64,000 bases of DNA, from assembly GCF_003173775.1 (NCBI RefSeq), contig NZ_CP029552.1, forward strand, positions 3,458,001 to 3,522,000, in the 5' to 3' direction. This DNA is from Methylobacterium sp. 17Sr1-1 (GTDB lineage: Bacteria > Pseudomonadota > Alphaproteobacteria > Rhizobiales > Beijerinckiaceae). Each line of letters begins with the position of its first letter. Position 1 is the first letter of the stretch. Below are positions 33,723 to 42,516 of this stretch, piece after piece. The position numbers and the translations under genes were made by a program. A model generated the notes under the pieces. The model was given only the letters and a program-made list of their open reading frames with translations. It did no database searches and was not told where the DNA came from.

Positions 33723-34511
33723 TCAGGCCGGCTTCTGCGGCGTCAGGACGCGGCCGGTCGGGAAGTCGAAGATCATCCCGCTCTCGGTCGAGGCCGGGCT
33801 CGCCAGGCGCACGATGTGGGGGGCCAGGTCCTCGGGCGTGCGCAGGGTCTCCGGATCCTCGCCCGGCATCGCTGCCTTGCGCATCGCGGTGCGCAAGGGA
33901 CCGGGATTGAGCAGCATCGCGCGTACCGGCGTCGAGGCGGTCTCGGCCGCGTAGGTGCGCACCAGCGCCTCCAGGGCCGCCTTCGACACCGCGTAGGGCC
34001 CCCAATAGGCCCGGCACGACGAGGCCGCGCCCGAGGTGACGAACACCGCCCGCCCCGCATCCGAGCGCCGCAGCAGGGGATCGAGGGAGCGGATCAGGCG
34101 CCAGTTCGCCGTGACGTTGACGTCCATCACGCTCGACCAGACCTTCGGGTCGACGTGACCGAGCGGCATCAGCTTGCCGAGCACGCCGGCATTGCCGACG
34201 AGCACGTCGAGCCGGCCCCAGCGCTCGTGGATCGCCGCACCCAGGCGGTCGATGGCGTCGTAGTCGCACAGGTCGAGGGGGACGAGGGTGGCGGAGCCGC
34301 CCGCCGCCCGCACCGCGTCGTCGAGGTCCTCGAGGGCACCCTGTGTGCGGGCGACCGCGATCACGTGGGCGCCGGCCTCGGCGAGCGCCAGGGACGCCGC
34401 GCGGCCGATGCCGCGCGAGGCCCCGGTGACGACCGCGATGCGGTCGGCGAGAGGCTTACCAGAGAAAGGCTTGCCGGAGACGGGCGTCTCGGGGAGGGGA
34501 GTGTCGGACAT
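33723..34511 (-). CDS. SDR family NAD(P)-dependent oxidoreductase
   Basis: A 262-residue classical SDR. TGASRGIG (about residues 29-36) binds the cofactor. NAGVLG and SGAASSCRAYWGPYAVSKAA provide the Asn, Ser, Tyr and Lys of the active site. A repeated N-terminal segment (SGKPFSGKPLADR) is unusual but looks unstructured. It starts 4 nt after purF on the same strand, so the two are almost certainly co-transcribed. This pairing is common in alphaproteobacteria, but I know of no proven link to purine synthesis. The C-terminus FDFPTGRVLTPQKPA lacks the common GG ending of oligomeric SDRs. Substrate unknown. Confidence 0.88.
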   Translation of the reverse strand: MSDTPLPETPVSGKPFSGKPLADRIAVVTGASRGIGRAASLALAEAGAHVIAVARTQGALEDLDDAVRAAGGSATLVPLDLCDYDAIDRLGAAIHERWGRLDVLVGNAGVLGKLMPLGHVDPKVWSSVMDVNVTANWRLIRSLDPLLRRSDAGRAVFVTSGAASSCRAYWGPYAVSKAALEALVRTYAAETASTPVRAMLLNPGPLRTAMRKAAMPGEDPETLRTPEDLAPHIVRLASPASTESGMIFDFPTGRVLTPQKPA

Positions 34512-34515
34512 CGGA

Positions 34516-36018
34516 TCAATCGGCCTCGGCGAGGATCGCCATCCGGCGCGGCGAGGCGACCGCGAGGTCGGTCAGCGGCGTGGGATAGTCGCCGGTGAAG
34601 CAGTGGTCGGTGTATTGCGGGCAGGCGGCGTCGCGGCCCTCCTCGCCCATCGCCCGGTAGAGCCCCGGGATCGACAGGAAGGCGAGCGAGTCGGCGCCGA
34701 TATACTGGCGCATGCTCTCCAGGTCGTGGGTCGCGGCGAGCAGCTTCTCCTTCTCCGGCGTGTCGATGCCGTAGAAGTCGGGATGGGTGATCGGCGGCGA
34801 GGCGATGCGGAAATGCACCTCGCGGGCGCCGGCCTCGCGCATCATCCGGACGATCTTCACCGAGGTGGTGCCGCGCACCAGGCTGTCGTCGACGAGGATG
34901 ATGCGCTTGCCCTCGACCGCGGCGCGGTTGGCCGAGTGCTTCATCCGCACGCCGAGCTCGCGCACCGACTGGGTCGGCTGGATGAAGGTGCGGCCGACAT
35001 AGTGGTTGCGGATGATCCCGAGCTCGTAGGGCAGCCCGGTCTGCTGGGCGTAGCCGAGCGCCGCCGGCACGCCGGAATCCGGCACCGGGATGACGATGTC
35101 GGCCTCGGCCGGCGATTCCTTCGCCAGCTCGACGCCGATGTTCTTGCGCACGGAGTAGACGTTCTTGCCGTTCACGATCGAATCGGGACGGGCGAAGTAG
35201 ATGTACTCGAAGATGCAGGGACGGAGCGGCTGCGCCCGGGCGAAGCGGATCGACTCGATGCCGTCTTCCGAGATCACCACCATCTCGCCGTTCTCGACGT
35301 CGCGCACGAAGCGGGCGCCGATGATGTCGAGGGCGCAGGTCTCGGAGGCCAGGATGTAGCGGCCGTCGAGCTCGCCCAGCACCAGCGGGCGGATGCCCAA
35401 GGGATCGCGGGCGCCGATCAGCTTCTTGTTCGTCATCATCACGAGGGCGTAGGCGCCCTCGATCTGGCGGAGCGCATCCATCACCCTGTCGACGATGCGG
35501 ACGTGGCGCGAGCGGGCGACGAGGTGGAGGATCGCCTCCGTGTCGGAGGTCGACTGGCAGATCGCGCCGTCGCGCACGAGCTGGCGGCGCAGGAGCAGGC
35601 CGTTCGTCAGGTTGCCGTTATGGGCGACCGAGAGGCCGCCGGTCTCGAGCTCGGCGAAGAGCGGCTGCACGTTGCGCAGGATGGTCTCGCCGGTCGTCGA
35701 GTAGCGCACGTGGCCGATCGCGGCCTCGCCCTTCAGGCGCTCGATCGTGGCGAGGTCGGAGAACGAATCGCCGACGAGGCCCATGCGGCGCTCGGAGTGG
35801 AAGACCCGGCCGTCGAACGACACGATGCCGGCCGCCTCTTGGCCGCGATGCTGCAGGGCGTGGAGGCCGAGCGCCACGATCGCGGCGGCGTCCGGATGGC
35901 CGTAGATGCCGAAGACGCCGCACTCCTCGCGCAGGGTGTCGCCGTCGAGATCGAGATCGCCGCCGAACGCCTCGCTCGCCCCGGGGGCACCCCGGAAGGT
36001 TTCGCTGCGTGCTGACAT
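34516..36018 (-). CDS. purF: Amidophosphoribosyltransferase
   Basis: A 500-residue enzyme that makes 5-phosphoribosylamine from PRPP and glutamine, the first committed step of purine synthesis. A 32-residue propeptide precedes the nucleophile Cys33 (EECGVFGIYG), as in the Bacillus-type enzyme. The glutaminase domain has HVRYSTTG and HNGNLTN; the transferase domain has the PRPP loop IILVDDSLVRGTTS. Cysteines in ETCALDIIGA and CPQYTDHCFTGDYP fit a 4Fe-4S cluster of the oxygen-sensitive type. The start at 36018 was chosen because it gives the usual short propeptide; the frame stays open to 36210. Leader of an operon with the SDR gene. Confidence 0.95.
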   Translation of the reverse strand: MSARSETFRGAPGASEAFGGDLDLDGDTLREECGVFGIYGHPDAAAIVALGLHALQHRGQEAAGIVSFDGRVFHSERRMGLVGDSFSDLATIERLKGEAAIGHVRYSTTGETILRNVQPLFAELETGGLSVAHNGNLTNGLLLRRQLVRDGAICQSTSDTEAILHLVARSRHVRIVDRVMDALRQIEGAYALVMMTNKKLIGARDPLGIRPLVLGELDGRYILASETCALDIIGARFVRDVENGEMVVISEDGIESIRFARAQPLRPCIFEYIYFARPDSIVNGKNVYSVRKNIGVELAKESPAEADIVIPVPDSGVPAALGYAQQTGLPYELGIIRNHYVGRTFIQPTQSVRELGVRMKHSANRAAVEGKRIILVDDSLVRGTTSVKIVRMMREAGAREVHFRIASPPITHPDFYGIDTPEKEKLLAATHDLESMRQYIGADSLAFLSIPGLYRAMGEEGRDAACPQYTDHCFTGDYPTPLTDLAVASPRRMAILAEAD

Positions 36019-36240
36019 GATGAGAAGCCCCTGGTGGCCGGTCACCGCACGGCCTCGCCTCGCCGACCCCGCGCACCGAAACCTCCGCGCGCGGGCCTGA
36101 TGTCTCCAGCGAAGCAGGGTCCGGGCCGCGCCCGCCGGGGAGCGTTGCGTCCGGAATCTCACCTCGCGCCGGCTATGTAGTCGTTGCGGTCGGCGGAACC
36201 AAGGCGTCACGCGTGCGTTGCGCGGCGTACCTCACATGCA

Positions 36241-36263
36241 AAGGGCGCCGGTCGGGCGCCCTT
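36241..36263 (-). terminator. Intrinsic terminator downstream of cvpA
   Basis: AAGGGCGCC and GGCGCCCTT form a perfect 9-bp stem with a 5-nt loop. On the minus strand the stem ends in TTT. It lies about 40 nt after the cvpA stop and before the purF promoter region, so it probably ends the cvpA transcript. Confidence 0.6.
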
Positions 36264-36301
36264 CTCGTCGTGCGGTTCAGTGCCGGTTCATCAGGGCCGG
36301 T

Positions 36302-36895
36302 TCAGCGGCGCGGGCTGGCGTCGGTCCGGCGCTGGGGCGGGGTGTCGGCCTCCGCCGGGGCGTCGGTGCCGGGATCGGTCTCGGGCTTGGGCTTGCGGAA
36401 CTGCTTGAGCAGCCCCTCCGGGTTGTCCGGCAGCATCGCCACGAGCTTCTGGCCGCTATTCTCCAGGATCTCGCGGCTGCGGGCCTGCTGGGCCCAGTCC
36501 GGCACCTTGCCCTGGACCAGCCAGGCGAGGAAGACCCAGCCGATGACGCAGATCAGGAAGCCGCGGGCCGCCCCGAAGGCGAGGCCGAGGCTGCGGTCGA
36601 CCGCGCCGATGCGCGAATCGAGGATCAGGTCCGAGATCTTCACGGTGATCACCGAGACAACCAGCAGGGTGACGAGGAAGATCGCGGCGATCGAGACCAC
36701 CAGCGAGACGGTGTCGCTGGAGACGTGCTGCTTTACGGTCGGCAGCAGCAGCGGGTGCAGGGTCCAGGCGAGGCCGGCCGCCGCGACCCAGGCCACGATC
36801 GCCAGCACCTCGCGGGTGAAGCCCCGCACCGCCGCGAGCAACGCGGAGATGACGACGACACCCAGCACGACGAGATCGAGAACGGAGAACGGCAT
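36302..36895 (-). CDS. cvpA: CvpA family membrane protein
   Basis: A 197-residue inner-membrane protein with four hydrophobic segments in its first 135 residues. The conserved start is DLVVLGVVVISALLAAVRGF and the family motif DRSLGLAFGAARGFLICVIG lies in TM4. The C-terminal 60 residues are polar and Pro-rich. CvpA is needed for colicin V export and for bile or envelope-stress tolerance in enterobacteria, and its gene is often next to purF. Here purF follows after an apparent terminator, keeping the ancestral order cvpA-purF but as separate transcripts. Confidence 0.9.
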   Translation of the reverse strand: MPFSVLDLVVLGVVVISALLAAVRGFTREVLAIVAWVAAAGLAWTLHPLLLPTVKQHVSSDTVSLVVSIAAIFLVTLLVVSVITVKISDLILDSRIGAVDRSLGLAFGAARGFLICVIGWVFLAWLVQGKVPDWAQQARSREILENSGQKLVAMLPDNPEGLLKQFRKPKPETDPGTDAPAEADTPPQRRTDASPRR

Positions 36896-37013
36896 CGGCA
36901 GGAACGGTTCGGGGGCTGTAGCGTTGCCTCGGGGTTCGCGGCTGCCCTGACCGCCGGGGTTGTATACGCTGCCGGATCGGATCCGTCACCCTCGCGCTGA
37001 CAGGCCGTCCCGC

Positions 37014-38483
37014 TCAGATGTCCTCGTCGTCGTAGGCCGGCATCCGCTGCGGCTGGCGCCGCCCGCCGCGGACCGGCTTGCCGCTGGCCGCCACCCCCGC
37101 CACCAGGTCGGCGATGTGGCGAAGGCTCTCCGCTGGAAACCCCGTGCCGGACCCGTCGCGGCCGGCGCCCTCGCGCCCGATCCCTTCGCGACCTTGGGGC
37201 ATCAGGGCCTTGGCGAAGCCGAGCTTCTGCGCTTCCTTGAGCCGCGCCGGCGCCTGCGCCACCGGGCGGATCGCCCCCGACAGGCCGACCTCGCCGAAAT
37301 ACACCGCGTCCGACGGCAAGGCCGCGCCGGAGAGCGAGGAGACCAGCGCCGCCGCCACCGCGAGATCGGCGGCGGGCTCGCCGATGCGCAGGCCTCCGGC
37401 GACGTTGAGGTAGACGTCGTGGCCCCCCAGGCGGATGCCGCCATGGGCCTCCAGCACGGCGAGCACCATCGACAGGCGATTGGGATCCCAGCCGACCACG
37501 GCGCGGCGCGGCATGCCGAGCGCCGAGGGCGCCACCAGGGCCTGGATCTCGACGAGGAGCGGCCGCGTGCCCTCCATCCCGGCGAAGACCGCGGTGCCCG
37601 GCGCCGCGAGGTCGCGCCCGGCGAGGAACAGGGCCGAGGGATTCGGCACTTCCGCCAGGCCCCCGTCGGTCATCTCGAACACCCCGATCTCGTCGGTCGG
37701 GCCGAAGCGGTTCTTCACCGCCCGCAGGATGCGGAAATGGTGGCCCTGGTCGCCCTCGAACGAGGCGACGGCATCCACCATGTGCTCGACGACCCGCGGT
37801 CCGGCGATCTGCCCGTCCTTGGTGACGTGGCCGACCAGGATCACGGCGGTTCCGGAGGTCTTGGCGAAGCGGATCAGGCTCTGGGCCGAGCCGCGGACCT
37901 GCGTCACCGTGCCGGGGGCCGACTCGACCGTCTCGGTCCACATCGTCTGGATCGAATCGATGATCGCGAGCGCCGGCGGCTTGCCCTGGCTCAGGGTCGC
38001 GATGATGTCCTCGACGTTGGTCTCGGCGGCCAGCTCGACGGGCGCGCTCGCGAGTCCCAGCCGCTCGGCCCGCAGGCGCACCTGGCCCACCGCCTCCTCG
38101 CCCGAGATGTAGGCGACGCGCTCGCCCCGCTTCGCCAGGGCGGCGGAGGCCTGCATCAGCAGCGTCGACTTGCCGATGCCGGGATCGCCCCCGAGCAGGA
38201 TCACCGAGCCGCGCACGAAGCCGCCGCCGGTGACCCGGTCGAGCTCGGCGATGCCGGACGAGGTCCGCGGCGCCTCCTTGACCTCGCCGGTGAGGCCTTC
38301 CAGCGGGAAGATCCGGCCGCGCGCCCGGCTCGGCCGCGTCGCGACCGGCCCGGAGACGGGGCTTGCCGCACCGGTCTCCTCGACGATCGTGTTCCAGCCG
38401 TTGCAGGCCTCGCAGCGCCCGCGCCAGCGGTTGTAGACCGCGCCGCAGGACTGGCAGGCGAAGGTCTGGTGGTTCTTCGCCAT
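37014..38483 (-). CDS. radA: DNA repair protein RadA
   Basis: A 489-residue RecA-like branch-migration helicase that extends heteroduplex during recombinational repair. It has an N-terminal C4 zinc finger (CQSCG and CEACN), Walker A (GDPGIGKST, about residues 96-104), the RadA-specific KNRFG motif (AVKNRFGPTDE), and a C-terminal Lon-protease-like domain. The start at 38483 (MAKNHQTFACQSCG) matches the family. The C-terminal linker REGIGREGAGRDGSG and tail RRQPQRMPAYDDEDI are strain-specific. It lies 118 nt upstream of cvpA on the same strand, the usual radA-cvpA-purF order of this group. Confidence 0.95.
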   Translation of the reverse strand: MAKNHQTFACQSCGAVYNRWRGRCEACNGWNTIVEETGAASPVSGPVATRPSRARGRIFPLEGLTGEVKEAPRTSSGIAELDRVTGGGFVRGSVILLGGDPGIGKSTLLMQASAALAKRGERVAYISGEEAVGQVRLRAERLGLASAPVELAAETNVEDIIATLSQGKPPALAIIDSIQTMWTETVESAPGTVTQVRGSAQSLIRFAKTSGTAVILVGHVTKDGQIAGPRVVEHMVDAVASFEGDQGHHFRILRAVKNRFGPTDEIGVFEMTDGGLAEVPNPSALFLAGRDLAAPGTAVFAGMEGTRPLLVEIQALVAPSALGMPRRAVVGWDPNRLSMVLAVLEAHGGIRLGGHDVYLNVAGGLRIGEPAADLAVAAALVSSLSGAALPSDAVYFGEVGLSGAIRPVAQAPARLKEAQKLGFAKALMPQGREGIGREGAGRDGSGTGFPAESLRHIADLVAGVAASGKPVRGGRRQPQRMPAYDDEDI

Positions 38484-38663
38484 CGGCGGCGGATCTCCGA
38501 GAGGGGGGGCCGCGCGCCGGCAGCCGCGTGTGTTCCTGATATGTCCCGAGGCGTGCCATGGTGCAACCGTGAGCCCGCGACCATTCGGAAACGAAGCTGC
38601 CGCGCTGGCGTCCCAATCCCCCGCGACAGCTTGGGCGCAACTCGCGTGAAGGAAGCGTGCCCG

Positions 38664-39230
38664 ATGTCCCGGTCCAGCCAGGGTTTTCACTACGACCGCG
38701 TCCAGCGCGGCTTCCACTGGCTGATGGCGGCCCTGATCGTGGCGGCGCTCGGGCTGGGCATCTACGCCGCCTGGCAGGTGCCCGGCACCTCGCCGCGGCG
38801 GGAACTCCTCGACATCCACAAGTCGCTCGGCCTGACGGTGCTGCTGCTCCTGCCGCTCCGCTTCGTCTACCGGCTCGTCGCCGGCGAGCCGGCCTACCGT
38901 GCGCCGCCGACCCGCAGCGCGCATCTCGCCGCGAGCCTGGCGCACCTGACCCTCTACGCCCTGATGCTGCTGCTGCCGATCAGCGGCTACGTCTACTCGG
39001 CGGCGGGCGGCTACGGCCTACCGTGGTTCGGGGTGTTCTCCTTCCCGCGCGTCGTCCCGGTCGACAAGGCGCTGTCGCAGGCGGGTTACGGCGCGCATTA
39101 CTGGATCGGCTGGGGTTTGGGCGTCGTGCTCGCCCTGCACCTGCTGGCGGTCGCCTGGCACGCCTGGATCCGCCGCGACGAGGTGATGGGGCGGATGTGG
39201 CCGCGGCGGGGGGCCAGGGCTTCCGCTTGA
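38664..39230 (+). CDS. Cytochrome b561 family protein
   Basis: A 188-residue inner-membrane di-haem cytochrome with four helices. His residues suited to haem ligation are in VQRGFHWLMAALIVAA (TM1), LLDIHKSLGLTVLLLL (TM2) and GLGVVLALHLLAVAWHAWIR (TM4). Such proteins pass electrons from ubiquinol to periplasmic acceptors or oxidise superoxide (CybB-like). In several genera the gene adjoins a catalase-like peroxidase; here the peroxidase is 12 kb away. The ATG at 38664 follows AAGGAAG. It is divergent from radA, with 180 bp between them. Confidence 0.9.
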   Translation: MSRSSQGFHYDRVQRGFHWLMAALIVAALGLGIYAAWQVPGTSPRRELLDIHKSLGLTVLLLLPLRFVYRLVAGEPAYRAPPTRSAHLAASLAHLTLYALMLLLPISGYVYSAAGGYGLPWFGVFSFPRVVPVDKALSQAGYGAHYWIGWGLGVVLALHLLAVAWHAWIRRDEVMGRMWPRRGARASA

Positions 39231-39255
39231 TCTGCTCCGATAAAAGTAAAGCTCG

Positions 39256-39480
39256 GGATTCCTCCTCTCCCCGCGGGCGGGAGAGGGCCGAACCCTCGTT
39301 CAGAGGGTTCGGCAAGCCCGTGTAGCGAACCGGAGGTTCGCCGCGAGGGTGAGGGGGTGGTTCCGGAGAAGCCTCATCCGTCGAGACCCCCTCACCCTCG
39401 CTCCGGCTTCGCCTGCGCTCGCCGCGTTCCCTGGACGGGAACACGGCCCTCTCCCCGCCCGCGGGGAGAGGAGAGAAACC
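39256..39480. repeat. Complex palindromic repeat region, copy 2
   Basis: Related to the region at 13480-13735. Outer blocks CCCCGCGGGCGGGAGAGG and CTCTCCCCGCCCGCGGGG face each other. Inner blocks are GCGAGGGTGAGGGGGTGG and CCCCCTCACCCTCGCTCC. A perfect hairpin CCGAACCCTC/GAGGGTTCGG lies at 39288-39312. It fills most of the 315-bp gap between the convergent cytochrome b561 and TetR genes. Confidence 0.8.
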
Positions 39481-39545
39481 GAGCTTCTTCTTTCATCGGA
39501 CAGCTCTATCGCTCACGATGAGAGAGGACCTTGCCCTCAAATTCG

Positions 39546-40112
39546 TCAGGCACAGGCGGAGAACGCATTCTCCACCAACCCGCCCACCCGCTCCGCCCCG
39601 AGCGCCTCGTCGAACAGGATGCGGTAGACGATCGGTGCGACGACCCGGTCGAGCACCGTGTCGATGTGCGGAAACACCTCGCCCCGCGCCGCCGCGCGCT
39701 CCGCGATGACTGTGATCTGCTGCCTGACATAGCCGCAGCAGCGCCGCGGCCCGGCCCCGCCCTCGGCGGCGAGCACGTCGCGGATCATCTCGCGGCCGAG
39801 GCTGGAGGACATCTCCTCGGCATATTGCTCGGCCCAGGCCAAAAGGTCGCCGCGGCCGCTGCCGGTCTCGACCGGCACCATGTCCGGCCGCAGCCGCTCG
39901 ACCGCGACGTCGGCCAGCAGCTCGTTCAGCTCGCCCCAGCGCCGGTAGATCGTCGAGGGGGTGACGCCGGCCTCGGCGGCGATCAGCGGGATCGTCACCT
40001 CGGCCCGGTCCATCCGGGCGAGGAGATCCCGCGCGGCGCGGTGGACCGAGGCCTGGACCCGCGCGCTGCGCCCGCCCGGACGCGGCCCCGCCTCCCTCTC
40101 CGCCATCGCCAT
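39546..40112 (-). CDS. TetR/AcrR family transcriptional regulator
   Basis: A 188-residue regulator. The HTH (TIPLIAAEAGVTPSTIYRRW) is preceded by RSARVQASVHRAARDLLARM, and the C-terminal domain has EEMSSSLGREMIRDVLAAEG and CCGYVRQQI, typical of the branch with a TetR_C_11-like ligand domain. GGAGG lies 5-9 nt before the ATG at 40112. It is divergent from an MFS pump gene 86 bp away, and two matching palindromes lie between them, so it is very likely an autorepressor and pump repressor. Confidence 0.9.
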   Translation of the reverse strand: MAMAEREAGPRPGGRSARVQASVHRAARDLLARMDRAEVTIPLIAAEAGVTPSTIYRRWGELNELLADVAVERLRPDMVPVETGSGRGDLLAWAEQYAEEMSSSLGREMIRDVLAAEGGAGPRRCCGYVRQQITVIAERAAARGEVFPHIDTVLDRVVAPIVYRILFDEALGAERVGGLVENAFSACA

Positions 40113-40125
40113 CCTTCCTCCAAAC

Positions 40126-40138
40126 GCAAAGAATTTGC
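40126..40138. promoter_or_regulatory. TetR operator candidate, site 1
   Basis: GCAAAGAATTTGC, a perfect palindrome with 5-nt arms around GAA, embedded in the longer repeat AACGCAAAGAATTTGCTTTT. It lies 14 nt before the TetR gene start. Confidence 0.7.
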
Positions 40139-40169
40139 TTTTAGCGCTCCACAGCGCTAGATCCTTAAC

Positions 40170-40182
40170 GCAATGAATTTGC
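40170..40182. promoter_or_regulatory. TetR operator candidate, site 2
   Basis: GCAATGAATTTGC differs from site 1 at one position. The flanks (AACG before and TTT after) are also shared. The centres are 44 bp apart, about four helical turns, so two dimers would bind the same face of the DNA. It lies 16 nt before the MFS start. Confidence 0.7.
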
Positions 40183-40197
40183 TTTAGGGGCACGGCG

Positions 40198-41391
40198 ATG
40201 CGCACAGGTCAAGGATCCCGGCGGGTCGACCCGCTCGTCGTCCACGCCGTGACGCTCGGGGCGTTCTTCGCCGCCGCGGCGGCGCCGACGCCGCTCTACC
40301 GGATCTACCAGGAGACCCTGGCGCTCTCGCCGGTCTTCGTCACCCTGGTCTTCGCGGTCTACGCGGTGGCCCTGCTCAAGGCGCTCCTCGTCGCCGGCTC
40401 GCTCTCCGACCATCTCGGGCGCCGGCCGGTGATCGCCGGGGCGCTGTGGCTCGAGGCCGCGGCGATGGGCCTGTTCCTGCTCGTCGGGAACGGGCCGGGC
40501 TGGCTCGTCGTCGCCCGGATCGTGCAGGGGCTCGCCACCGGCATCGCCGCCGCGTCGCTGGGCGCCGCCCTCGTCGACGTGGATCGCGCCCGCGGGCCGA
40601 TCGTCAACGCGGTGGCGCCGCTCGCCGGCATGGCCGTCGGGGCGCTGGGCACCAGCGCGCTGACCCAGTATGCGCCGCTGCCGCTGCACCTCGTCTACGG
40701 GGTCCTGCTCTGCACCTTCGCCGGGCTGGCGCTGGCGGTCCGCCTCATCCCCGAGAGCGCCGCGACGCGGCCGGGGGCGCTCGCCTCGTTGCGGCCCCGC
40801 ATGGCGGTCCCGCCCCGGATCCGGCGGCCGCTCGCCTTGGTGACGCCGATCAACATCGCCAACTGGACGCTCGGCGGCTTCTACCTGTCGCTGGTGCCCT
40901 CGGTGGTCGCGGCGGCCACCGGCAGCCGGGCGCCGCTCACCGGCGGTGCCGTCGTCGCCGCCCTGATGGTGGCGGGCGCCGTCACCGTCCTCCTGCGCCG
41001 CACCGCGCCGCCGCGGGAGAACCTGACCTTCGGGGTGCTCACCACGGCTTTCGGCGTCGTCGGGGTCGTCGCCGGCATCCACGCGGCGAGCGTGCCGGTG
41101 CTGATCCTCGCCACCCTGGTCACCGGCTGCGGCTTCGGCACCAGCTTCCTCGGCACCCTCGGCACGATCATGCCGCTGGCCGAGCCTGACGAGCGCGCGG
41201 GGCTGCTGGCCGCCTTCTACGTCCAGAGCTATCTCGCCTTCAGCCTGCCGGCGGTCGGCGCCGGCTTCCTCGCCCGCGCCCTCGGCTACGCGGCGACCGC
41301 CGACCTCTACGCGGCGGCGATCCTGGTGGTCAGCCTGACCGGGCTCGCGACGATGCGGGTACGGGCGGGGCGGGAGCTGGCGGCGGCGTAA
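40198..41391 (+). CDS. MFS transporter
   Basis: A 397-residue, twelve-helix major facilitator. TM1 starts VHAVTLGAFFAAAAAPTPLY, the loop motif GSLSDHLGRRPVIAGALWLE lies between TM2 and TM3, and ARIVQGLATGIAAASLGAAL is TM4. The type is an efflux pump of the DHA family without a close named homologue that I recognise. It is governed by the divergent TetR regulator through the two operator-like palindromes. The ATG at 40198 lies immediately after site 2, so repression would be steric. Substrate unknown. Confidence 0.87.
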   Translation: MRTGQGSRRVDPLVVHAVTLGAFFAAAAAPTPLYRIYQETLALSPVFVTLVFAVYAVALLKALLVAGSLSDHLGRRPVIAGALWLEAAAMGLFLLVGNGPGWLVVARIVQGLATGIAAASLGAALVDVDRARGPIVNAVAPLAGMAVGALGTSALTQYAPLPLHLVYGVLLCTFAGLALAVRLIPESAATRPGALASLRPRMAVPPRIRRPLALVTPINIANWTLGGFYLSLVPSVVAAATGSRAPLTGGAVVAALMVAGAVTVLLRRTAPPRENLTFGVLTTAFGVVGVVAGIHAASVPVLILATLVTGCGFGTSFLGTLGTIMPLAEPDERAGLLAAFYVQSYLAFSLPAVGAGFLARALGYAATADLYAAAILVVSLTGLATMRVRAGRELAAA

Positions 41392-41415
41392 GAGCGCTGG
41401 ATCACAGGATCGTCG

Positions 41416-42516
41416 TCACATGATGGTTCTGGCGAAGCGCGCGAGCTCGGACGCCGCCGCCCCGAAGCGGCCGCGCAGGCCCGGCGCTCCCTGAGGGACC
41501 CGGTCGCCGAACTCGCCCCGGATCGCCCCGAGGATCTCCGCCACCTCGGCCTCCCGCCCGCTCTCGGGCCCGAGCCGCGCCAGCTCGTTCACCGCCCGGG
41601 GCGGCGGCGCGGCGACGCGGGTGCTCCAGTCGGTGCCCCAGACCCGGCGGGCGAGGGCGTCGTTGCGCCGGCGGTAGACCTCGTCGACCCGGGCGGTCAT
41701 CGCCGGGTCGAGGGCCCGGAACGGCTCGGCGTCGAGGCCGTACTCGTGCGCCAGGGCGTCGATGCGGGCGGTGACCGCCCGGGCGGGCGCCTGTGCGCCG
41801 CCGGCCCCGCCCGCCCGCAGGCGGCGCGACACCTCGACGCCGACGGGCCCGAGGCTCTCGTTGGTGCGGTAGGCGAGGTCGGCGGGCGTCAGGAGCGGCA
41901 GCAGGCGGTCGGCAAGGCCGAGCTCGACGGCGATGCGCTCGATCAGCGGGGCCGGGGAGTGCCGGTCCTGGACCGGCACGAGGTGCACGCGTCCCGCGGC
42001 TTCCCGCGCCCAGCCCTTCAGGCCGCGCCAGTAATCGAACCGGCGCGCCCGCAGCTCGGCCTCGAACGACGCCGCGAAGGCCCGGGCCTCGCGCAGGAAC
42101 TGGATCCGCCAGGTATATTGCGATTGCAGGTAGGCGGCTTGCGGGCGCACCGTCATCAGGATCTCGGGCCGGAAGCCCCGGCGCTCGAACAGGCCGCAGA
42201 GGAGCTTCGGCGCCCGGTGCCAGGGCGGCAGCAGGCACAGGCTCTCGTAGGAGAGAAGCGCGACCTCGTCCCGGCTCGCGGCCAGCGCCCGGTCGAGGGC
42301 GTCGATCAATTCGCCCCGCTCGCGCCGCGGCCGGCGCCCGTCCAGGGTCTCGCCGAGATGCTGGTGGCTGACATGCGGGTGGGCCGCCGAGGCCGGCGTC
42401 AGCGCGGGGTAGAGGATGCCCGCTCCGCGCAAGGAGTCCCGGCGGGTGTGCAGCAGCATCTGCAGCGACGAGGTGCCGGTGCGCGGGGTGCCGATATGGA
42501 TGATGGCGCGGCGCAT
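41416..42516 (-). CDS. Sulfotransferase-like P-loop protein
   Basis: A 366-residue protein. Residues 6-19 (IIHIGTPRTGTSSLQ) match the PAPS-binding P-loop of sulfotransferases. YESLCLLPPWH and MTVRPQAAYLQSQYTWRIQF fit the 3'-phosphate-binding region with an R-x(n)-S-Q-Y pattern seen in bacterial sulfotransferases of polysaccharide or lipid substrates. No signal peptide or membrane helix, so it is cytosolic. It may sulfate a sugar or lipid conjugate. It converges with the MFS gene and sits beside the glycosyltransferase cluster, separated by an outer-membrane-type protein gene. Some proteins of this type are kinases, so the reaction is not certain. Confidence 0.7.
   Translation of the reverse strand: MRRAIIHIGTPRTGTSSLQMLLHTRRDSLRGAGILYPALTPASAAHPHVSHQHLGETLDGRRPRRERGELIDALDRALAASRDEVALLSYESLCLLPPWHRAPKLLCGLFERRGFRPEILMTVRPQAAYLQSQYTWRIQFLREARAFAASFEAELRARRFDYWRGLKGWAREAAGRVHLVPVQDRHSPAPLIERIAVELGLADRLLPLLTPADLAYRTNESLGPVGVEVSRRLRAGGAGGAQAPARAVTARIDALAHEYGLDAEPFRALDPAMTARVDEVYRRRNDALARRVWGTDWSTRVAAPPPRAVNELARLGPESGREAEVAEILGAIRGEFGDRVPQGAPGLRGRFGAAASELARFARTIM

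Noticed and set aside
34288..36015. A 575-codon open frame opposite purF
   Set aside because: It is the complement of purF with low-complexity composition. purF motifs are intact on the minus strand.
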